NCBI RefSeq assembly: GCF_020531965.1
Contig: NZ_JAJAWH010000011.1
Location: forward strand, 1-64,000
Source: Pseudorhizobium xiangyangii
GTDB taxonomy: Bacteria; Pseudomonadota; Alphaproteobacteria; Rhizobiales; Rhizobiaceae
Reading direction: 5' to 3'
Length of the DNA: 64,000 nucleotides
Position numbers and translations under genes: made by a program
Notes under the pieces: generated by a model
The model's database searches: none
What the model saw: only the letters and a program-made list of their open reading frames with translations
Told to the model about the DNA's origin: nothing
In this document: one piece after another, positions 58,446 to 64,000 of the stretch
Position numbering within the stretch: the stretch's first letter is position 1
How the letters are laid out: each line of letters opens with the position of its first letter

Positions 58446-60758
58446 TCACTTGGCTGCCGACTGGCGGGACAGGTTGGTCTCGTACTGCAGCTTGCTGGAA
58501 TAGTATTGCTTCGGCCAGGCAATCTCCTTCAGGCCTATGCGGGCAGCCTCGTGCAGCACCCAGGCGGGATCCGCCAGATGGGGGCGTGCAACGGCGCAGA
58601 GATCGGCGCGGCCGGCCGCGATCACAGAATTGGCGTGGTCCGCCTCGGAGATTGCGCCGACGGCGATCGTGGGAATGCCCACCTCGTTGCGGATCTTGTC
58701 GGAGAACGGCGTCTGGAAGAGGCGACCGTAGACCGGCTTTTCTTCCTTCCACACCTGTCCGGACGAGCAGTCGATCATGTCGGCGCCGGCGTCCTTGAAC
58801 ATCCGGGCGAAAATCGCGGCATCGTCCGGCGTGTTGCCGCCCTCGAACCAGTCGTGGCAGGACAGGCGAACCGAGATCGGCCTGTCCGCCGGCCAGACCG
58901 CGCGGATGGCGTGGAAGATCTCGAGCGGATAGCGGGCCCGGTTCGCGTGGCCGCCGCCATATTCATCGGTGCGGCGGTTGGTGAGCGGCGACAGGAAACT
59001 GGACAACAGGTACCCGTGTGCGCCGTGCAGCTCCAGCCAGTCAGCACCGGTGGTGACGGCGAACTCGGTCGCGCGGACAAAATCCGCCTTGACGCGATCC
59101 ATGTCGGCCCGGTCCATGGCTTTCGGGATCTGACCGTCTTTCAGATAGGGTAGGGCGGAGGCGGACAGGAGCGGCCAGCCGCCTGCGTCTAAGGGTTGGT
59201 CGATGCCTTCCCAGGCGAGCTTGGTCGCCCCCTTGCGGCCTGCATGACCGAGCTGGATACCTACCTTTGCGCCGCTGTTGCCATGGACGAAATCGACAAA
59301 TCGTTTCCAGCCGGCCGCCTGCTCCTCGTTCCACAGTCCGAGACAGCCGGGAGTGATGCGGGCATCGGCAGATACGCAGGTCATTTCGCCGAAGACGAGG
59401 CCTGCGCCGCCGAGCGCGCGGGCACCGAGATGCACGAGGTGAAAATCGTCGAGCAGCCCGTCTTTCGCCGAGTACATGGCCATTGGTGACATGACGATAC
59501 GGTTCTTCAGCGTTACTCCGCGTATGCTGTAGGGCGTGAACATCGGCGGCACGGTGTTTCCGTTGGCGCCTTCCCCGATGCTGGCATGTTCCGCAAACCA
59601 GCGTTCGTAACCCTCCAGCCATGTCTTGTCGCGCAGACGCAGGTTCTCGTGGCTGATGCGCTGCGAGCGTGTCAGCATCGAATACATGAACTGCTCCGGC
59701 GGCAACGTATCGGCATAGCGCCTGCCCACCACCTCGAACCATTCCATGGCGTTGCGGGCGGCATTCTGGATGCGAGCGACATCGACGCGGCGGATCTCCT
59801 CATAGTTTTCGAGCACCGCCGGAATCTGGTCTTTCCTATGCCCGCGCTTGTTGAACTGGTTGGTCAGTTCGATCGCATCGTCGATGGCGAGCTTCGTCCC
59901 CGAGCCGATGGCGAAATGGGCGGTATGGGCGGCATCGCCCATCAGCACGACATGCGACTGGCCGTTGAAATGGCTCCACTTGCCGCAAATAAGCCGGTTG
60001 AAGTTCAGCCAGGCGGAGCCGCGCAGGTGCCGGGCATTGGTCATCAGTTCGGCGCCTTCGAGCACTTCCGAGAACAGGTCCTGGCAGAAGTCGATGGAGC
60101 CCTGCTGGTCCAACTGGCCGAGGCCGTGCTTCTCGTATGCCTCCTCCGTCGTTTCGACGATGAAGGTGGAAGTGTTCTCGTCGAACTTGTAGATATGGGC
60201 CTGGAACCAGCCGTGCTCCGTCTTGCGAAAGTCGAAGGTAAAGGCGTCGTAGAGTTTTTTGGTGCCAAGCCAGATGTAGCGGTTCGGCCGTGTCACAAGG
60301 TCGGGCTGGAATATCTCGGGATAGCGGTTGCGGATCCTTGAATTGAACCCGTCCGAGCCGATGACGAGGTCCGCGTCCGGGAATTCGAGATCGCTCGCTG
60401 CGTCCGTCTCGAAGACGAGTTCTACGCCCAGCGCCTCGCAGCGGCGCTGCAAGATGTTGAGAAGCTTCTTGCGTCCGATGCCGACGAAACCGTGACCGGA
60501 AGTCCTTCTCCGGGTGCCCTTGAACAAGACCTCGATATCGTCCCAGTGGTTGAAGGCATCCTCGATCTCGGCGGCGCTCTCCGGATCCCAGACGCGCATG
60601 GCCTCCATGGTTGCGTCTGAGAACACCACGCCCCAGCCGAAGGTGTCGTAGGGGCGGTTTCGTTCGACGACGGAAATGCTGTGTTCCGGATCCTGCTTCT
60701 TCATCAGGAGCGCAAAATACAGTCCGGCCGGGCCGCCGCCGATGCAGACGATGCGCAT
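58446..60758 (-). CDS. 2-aminobenzoyl-CoA monooxygenase/reductase (flavin monooxygenase fused to OYE-type reductase)
   Basis: The 770-residue fusion begins with an FAD monooxygenase (about 1-400: [51 protein letters not shown]). It ends with an old-yellow-enzyme FMN barrel (about 405-770: [50 protein letters not shown]). This fusion is the 2-aminobenzoyl-CoA monooxygenase/reductase that dearomatises 2-aminobenzoyl-CoA to 2-amino-5-oxocyclohex-1-enecarboxyl-CoA. It is often mislabelled salicylyl-CoA 5-hydroxylase. It is first in the minus-strand operon, divergent from marR. The ligase, importer and beta-oxidation genes around it support the assignment. Confidence 0.93.
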   Translation of the reverse strand: MRIVCIGGGPAGLYFALLMKKQDPEHSISVVERNRPYDTFGWGVVFSDATMEAMRVWDPESAAEIEDAFNHWDDIEVLFKGTRRRTSGHGFVGIGRKKLLNILQRRCEALGVELVFETDAASDLEFPDADLVIGSDGFNSRIRNRYPEIFQPDLVTRPNRYIWLGTKKLYDAFTFDFRKTEHGWFQAHIYKFDENTSTFIVETTEEAYEKHGLGQLDQQGSIDFCQDLFSEVLEGAELMTNARHLRGSAWLNFNRLICGKWSHFNGQSHVVLMGDAAHTAHFAIGSGTKLAIDDAIELTNQFNKRGHRKDQIPAVLENYEEIRRVDVARIQNAARNAMEWFEVVGRRYADTLPPEQFMYSMLTRSQRISHENLRLRDKTWLEGYERWFAEHASIGEGANGNTVPPMFTPYSIRGVTLKNRIVMSPMAMYSAKDGLLDDFHLVHLGARALGGAGLVFGEMTCVSADARITPGCLGLWNEEQAAGWKRFVDFVHGNSGAKVGIQLGHAGRKGATKLAWEGIDQPLDAGGWPLLSASALPYLKDGQIPKAMDRADMDRVKADFVRATEFAVTTGADWLELHGAHGYLLSSFLSPLTNRRTDEYGGGHANRARYPLEIFHAIRAVWPADRPISVRLSCHDWFEGGNTPDDAAIFARMFKDAGADMIDCSSGQVWKEEKPVYGRLFQTPFSDKIRNEVGIPTIAVGAISEADHANSVIAAGRADLCAVARPHLADPAWVLHEAARIGLKEIAWPKQYYSSKLQYETNLSRQSAAK

Positions 60759-60790
60759 GAAGCAATTCCTCCTGAAGTTCCCGACTTATT

Positions 60791-60806
60791 ATTTTAAGTT
60801 TAAACT
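60791..60806. promoter_or_regulatory. Candidate MarR operator, copy 2, with palindrome
   Basis: ATTTTAAGTTT (60791-60801) is the reverse complement of AAACTTAAAAT at 46827-46837. It overlaps a perfect palindrome AGTTTAAACT (60797-60806), the shape expected for a dimeric MarR protein. The site lies 33 bases upstream of the monooxygenase start, in the divergent 60759-60911 region shared with marR. Confidence 0.6.
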
Positions 60807-60911
60807 ATATGCGCGGTCGCCTTCGCGTCAAGTTCTTTCAGGAAGTGTCATCTCCGAGCAAGGGAACCTTTGACAATTGAAATAACGCTTCGTAACTGTT
60901 CGGCAGAGCGC

Positions 60912-61433
60912 ATGGAGATGGCAGAGATGGAAGCGGCAAGCGCCGACCTGGAAATGATCGTGCATGGTCCGAGCGGTCGCAACAAGCCGGAAACGCGGCT
61001 GTGGCTGCGGATGCTCTCAACGACCAAGCTCATCACCACGGAAATCCGCCGCCGCCTGCGCGCGGAGTTCGGCGCGACGCTGCCGCAGTTCGACCTGATG
61101 GCGCAGCTCTACCGGGAAAAGGACGGCCTCCGTCTCGGCGAGCTCTCCAAGCGCACCATGGTCACCAATGGCAATGTCACGGGTCTGGTGGAACGGCTGG
61201 AGACGGATGGGCTTGTGAAGCGTGTCACTCCTGACAGGGACCGGCGAGTGACGGTCGCGCAGCTAACGCCTCTGGGGGTTGAACTTTTCATCGCCATGGC
61301 TGCCGCTCACGAAGGCTGGTTGCGTGACATCATGTCGGACGTTGATCCGACGACCGTCGATTCGCTCTGGGCAGAAATCGGCGAGGTGAAGACATCTGCG
61401 AGTAACCACCTCTCCGGTGCGGCTTTCGAATAG
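60912..61433 (+). CDS. MarR-family transcriptional regulator (anthranilate regulon)
   Basis: The 173-residue product has a winged helix with [40 protein letters not shown] and a wing in [17 protein letters not shown]. This is the MarR pattern. Start codon is uncertain: ATG at 60912, a TTG at 60870 with AGGGA upstream, or an ATG shortly after. MarR proteins near aromatic-CoA pathways commonly sense the CoA thioester and release repression, so 2-aminobenzoyl-CoA or a similar ester is the likely ligand. It is divergent from the monooxygenase gene and touches the glutaminase gene. Confidence 0.88.
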   Translation: MEMAEMEAASADLEMIVHGPSGRNKPETRLWLRMLSTTKLITTEIRRRLRAEFGATLPQFDLMAQLYREKDGLRLGELSKRTMVTNGNVTGLVERLETDGLVKRVTPDRDRRVTVAQLTPLGVELFIAMAAAHEGWLRDIMSDVDPTTVDSLWAEIGEVKTSASNHLSGAAFE

Positions 61434-61450
61434 TGCGGCAGGGCGAGGGC

Positions 61451-62380
61451 GTGGAAGATTTGCAGGCGATTGTCGATGAGATCCATCATGAGCTGACACC
61501 GAGGCTCGGGGAAGGAAAGGTAGCGGATTACATCCCGCAGCTCGCCCATGTCGATCCAAGGAAATTCGGCATCGCCGTGGTCGACGTCGATGGCGGCGTC
61601 TACAAAGCGGGCGATTGCGACGAGCCCTTCTCGATCCAGAGCGTATCGAAGGTCTTCACGCTGACGCTTGCACTGGGCAAGCACGGCGAGAATGTCTGGA
61701 AGCGGGTCGGGCGTGAACCCTCCGGCTCCTCCTTCAACTCCATCGTTCAGCTAGAGAACGAGGAGGGAAAGCCCCGCAATCCGTTCATCAATGCCGGCGC
61801 CATAGCCGTCAGCGACCTGGTTCTGGCGGGACATACGCCGCGGGAGGCGATTGGTGAGATCGTCCGCTTCGCGCAGTATCTGGCGGACGACGACGCGATC
61901 GCCATCGATCCCGCTGTTGCGAAGTCGGAACTCGCCACGGGCTATCGCAACATTGCGCTTGCCAACTTCATGCGGTCCTTCGGCAAGCTGGATCATCCGG
62001 TCGAGCACGTACTTGGCGTCTATTTCCACCACTGTGCCCTGGCAATGACCTGTGCGCAGCTAGCTCATGCCGGCCTTTTCCTTGCAGCGGCCGGTCGCAA
62101 TCCTCTGACGGGTCACACGGTGGTCTCACGCCAGCGGGCACGGCGCATCAACGCGCTGATGCTCACGTGCGGCCACTACGATGGTTCAGGAGACTTTGCT
62201 TACCGTGTGGGTCTTCCGGGCAAGAGCGGGGTAGGCGGCGGTATCATGGCTGTTGCGCCGGGCAAGGCTTCCGTAGCGGTGTGGTCGCCCGGTCTTAATC
62301 ACAACGGCAATTCGCTGCTGGGGTCCCTGGCCCTCGAAATGCTGGCGCACCGGACCGGGTGGTCCGTCTTCGGACCATAA
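61451..62380 (+). CDS. glsA: Glutaminase A
   Basis: The 309-residue product has the serine-dependent beta-lactamase-like fold with Ser 64 and Lys 67 in [30 protein letters not shown] and [17 protein letters not shown] follow, typical of GlsA. It hydrolyses glutamine to glutamate and ammonia. A GTG at 61451, with GGCAGGG upstream, gives the family N-terminus (V/M)[10 protein letters not shown]; another GTG at 61433 overlaps the marR stop. Either way it is transcribed with marR, so it may be autoregulated along with it. A metabolic link to anthranilate is not evident. Confidence 0.9.
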   Translation: MEDLQAIVDEIHHELTPRLGEGKVADYIPQLAHVDPRKFGIAVVDVDGGVYKAGDCDEPFSIQSVSKVFTLTLALGKHGENVWKRVGREPSGSSFNSIVQLENEEGKPRNPFINAGAIAVSDLVLAGHTPREAIGEIVRFAQYLADDDAIAIDPAVAKSELATGYRNIALANFMRSFGKLDHPVEHVLGVYFHHCALAMTCAQLAHAGLFLAAAGRNPLTGHTVVSRQRARRINALMLTCGHYDGSGDFAYRVGLPGKSGVGGGIMAVAPGKASVAVWSPGLNHNGNSLLGSLALEMLAHRTGWSVFGP

Positions 62381-62398
62381 TAGGTTGAACATAAAAAA

Positions 62399-62424
62399 GG
62401 GGGCGCGGCCGAAGCCGCACCCCC
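62399..62424. terminator. Terminator between convergent glsA and tctA
   Basis: GGGGG-CG-CGGC faces GCCG-CA-CCCCC around CGAA, with one C:A mismatch. A-rich DNA precedes it on the plus strand, giving a T run for the minus-strand tctA transcript. It most clearly ends tctA and also serves glsA. Confidence 0.75.
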
Positions 62425-62445
62425 TTCCGTCCTGGGAGGACTAAC

Positions 62446-63963
62446 TCAGTCTTCGCTTGCGGCCAGTTGCGTTAGCACCTGACCCCGGCCCCTGATCCGC
62501 ATAATCAGCGGGACGATGAATGCGAGGGCCGCCACAACAAAAAGCCCTGCCGCGATTGGAGACGTGACGAGGAAGGTCACGTCGCCCTGGCTGATCGCCA
62601 GCGCGCGTCGCAACTGCTGCTCGGCGAGCGGACCTAGAATGAGGCCGACGATGACGGGCGCGATCGGATAGCCGAAGACGCGCATGGCATAACCCAGCAA
62701 GCCGAAGGTAAGGAGCATCCCGAGCTCGAAGACCGACGGATTGGCGCCGATGGTGCCAAGCGTCGCAAACACGAGGATGCCGGCATAGAGCCAGGGTTTC
62801 GGGATTGTCAGAAGCTTTACCCAAAGGCCGATCAGCGGCAGGTTCAAAACGAGCAGCATGAGATTCGCAATCAGCAGCGAGGCGATGAGGCCCCAGACCA
62901 ACTGGGGGTTGGTCGCAAACAGCAGCGGACCCGGCTGCAATCCGTATTGCTGGAAGCCCGCCAGCATGATCGCTGCGGTGGCCGTGGTTGGCAGACCAAG
63001 CGTCAGCAGCGGAACCAGCGTACCGGCTGCCGATGCATTGTTGGCCGCTTCCGGTCCCGCGACGCCTTCGATCGCGCCGTTGCCGAATTCTTCCGGATGC
63101 TTGGTCAGCCGCTTCTCCGTCGCATAGGAGAGGAAGGTGCCGATCTCGGCGCCGCCGGCCGGCATCGCGCCGATCGGGAAGCCGATCATCGTACCGCGCA
63201 GCCACGCCTTCCAGGAGCGGCCCCAGTCGGCGGCACTCATCCACACAGACCCTTTGACTGCCTCCACTATATCCGCGCCGCGGCTACCCTGGGCCGCGAT
63301 GTACAGGGTCTCGCCGATCGCGAACATGGCGACCGCCATCGTTGTGACCTCGATGCCGTCCAGGAGGTCCGGCACGCCGAAGGCGAGCCGGGTCTGACCG
63401 GTCAACTGATCGATGCCGATCACGGAGAAGGCAAGACCTATGAACAAGGATGTCAGACCCCGGAGAGCCGAATCGCCGAACGCGGACGACACCGTCACGA
63501 AGGCGAGCACCATCAGCGCGAAATATTCACGCGGGCCGAATTTGATTGCCAGCTGGACGACGTAGGGCGCGAGGAAAGCAAGCAAAAGCGTCGCGATGAG
63601 GCCTGCAACGAAGGACCCGATCGCCGCGGTGGCAAGTGCCGGTCCGCCGCGTCCCGCTCGCGCCATCTTGTTGCCCTCCAGCGCTGTGACGATAGATGCA
63701 CTTTCGCCCGGCGTGTTGAGGAGGATGGACGTCGTAGAGCCACCATACATCCCGCCGTAGTAAATGCCGGCGAACATGATGAGAGACCCGGTAGGGTCGA
63801 GACGATAGGTAACGGGCAGCAACAGCGCCACGGTCAGCGCAGGCCCGATGCCGGGGAGAACGCCGACCGCCGTGCCGAGTGTTACGCCGACCAGCGCATA
63901 AAGGAGGTTGATCGGCTCCATCGCCGACAACAACCCCTGCAAAAGAAATTCAAACGTAGTCAT
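62446..63963 (-). CDS. Tripartite tricarboxylate transporter large permease TctA
   Basis: The 505-residue product has about 12 helices and the TctA signatures [40 protein letters not shown] (Prosite-like serine loop) and [19 protein letters not shown]. It is the large membrane part of a TTT (TctABC) system that takes up citrate or other carboxylates with a TctC binding protein. The ATG at 63963 is internal to the window; the gene is complete. The small subunit appears to end just upstream at the window edge. Confidence 0.93.
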   Translation of the reverse strand: MTTFEFLLQGLLSAMEPINLLYALVGVTLGTAVGVLPGIGPALTVALLLPVTYRLDPTGSLIMFAGIYYGGMYGGSTTSILLNTPGESASIVTALEGNKMARAGRGGPALATAAIGSFVAGLIATLLLAFLAPYVVQLAIKFGPREYFALMVLAFVTVSSAFGDSALRGLTSLFIGLAFSVIGIDQLTGQTRLAFGVPDLLDGIEVTTMAVAMFAIGETLYIAAQGSRGADIVEAVKGSVWMSAADWGRSWKAWLRGTMIGFPIGAMPAGGAEIGTFLSYATEKRLTKHPEEFGNGAIEGVAGPEAANNASAAGTLVPLLTLGLPTTATAAIMLAGFQQYGLQPGPLLFATNPQLVWGLIASLLIANLMLLVLNLPLIGLWVKLLTIPKPWLYAGILVFATLGTIGANPSVFELGMLLTFGLLGYAMRVFGYPIAPVIVGLILGPLAEQQLRRALAISQGDVTFLVTSPIAAGLFVVAALAFIVPLIMRIRGRGQVLTQLAASED

Positions 63964-63987
63964 GAGCAGGCCTTCCGGGCGTCGTCA

Positions 63988-64000
63988 TCAGAGGAACAGC
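63988..64000 (-). CDS. Probable C-terminal end of TctB (partial)
   Basis: The last 13 bases, read on the minus strand, give ...L-F-L followed by TGA at 63988-63990. A TctB small subunit is expected just upstream of tctA and would end about here. Too little is present to confirm; the call rests on the usual tctC-tctB-tctA order. Confidence 0.35.

Noticed and set aside
58446-60758. Salicylyl-CoA 5-hydroxylase
   Set aside because: The fused OYE-type reductase domain and the clustered importer and ligase fit 2-aminobenzoyl-CoA monooxygenase/reductase; plain salicylyl-CoA hydroxylases do not have the second domain.

Overview
The window looks like a chromosomal segment of a member of the Rhizobiaceae (Rhizobium, Agrobacterium or Ensifer relatives). 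The GC-rich codon use, an Irr-type Fur regulator divergent from a fabA-fabB-fabI cluster, the rbfA-truB-rpsO-pnp block, a two-subunit propionyl-CoA carboxylase followed by methylmalonyl-CoA mutase, and the density of ABC, TRAP and TTT transporters all fit. No insertion sequence, phage gene or CRISPR array was seen. The genus cannot be fixed from the sequence alone.

Layout. 0-5.4 kb: initiator tRNA, three glycosyltransferase-like genes and an SLC13-type carrier. 5.5-11.5 kb: an Rrf2 regulator, a four-gene sulfate ABC uptake operon (sbp-cysT-cysW-cysA), pcm and a TetR regulator. 11.5-17.6 kb: a TPP riboswitch heads a tight series thiX-thiY-dctQM-dctP in which the expected ABC ATPase (thiZ) is absent and a TRAP transporter follows instead; an LhgO-like oxidase comes next. 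17.7-26.1 kb (minus strand): propionate catabolism, pccB - YghU-type GST - two tandem paralogues of unknown function - pccA - DUF2161 - methylmalonyl-CoA mutase. 26.3-30.6 kb: a polyol dehydrogenase, an Ldh_2-type dehydrogenase with a divergent GntR regulator that carries two winged-helix segments, and a PPP phosphatase. 30.9-36.2 kb: rbfA, truB, rpsO, pnp, rsmC-like. 36.2-39.6 kb: fabI, fabB, fabA, irr. 39.6-45.8 kb: assorted membrane, flavoprotein and catalase genes and a 52-residue zinc-ribbon protein.

45.9-62.4 kb is a catabolic island for anthranilate (2-aminobenzoate) by the 2-aminobenzoyl-CoA route. It has an aryl-CoA ligase and a five-gene branched-chain-type ABC importer on the plus strand. 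Convergent to them is a minus-strand operon with 2-aminobenzoyl-CoA monooxygenase/reductase, SDR, enoyl-CoA hydratase, acyl-CoA dehydrogenase, a Rid-family protein and a FadB-like enzyme. A MarR regulator is divergent from that operon and overlaps or abuts a glutaminase gene. The two outward-facing promoter regions, 14 kb apart, share the 11-mer AAACTTAAAAT, which suggests one regulon. A kynurenine-formamidase-like hydrolase sits at the left edge of the same promoter, hinting at a feed from tryptophan. The window ends inside a tripartite tricarboxylate transporter cluster (tctA complete, tctB only just reached).

The strongest candidates for something undescribed are the TPP-riboswitch thiXY-TRAP operon, the anthranilate regulon with its arginine-lacking Rid protein, the paralogous pair inside the pcc operon, and the duplicated-helix GntR regulator. 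All functions are read from motifs and context; no database search was run.
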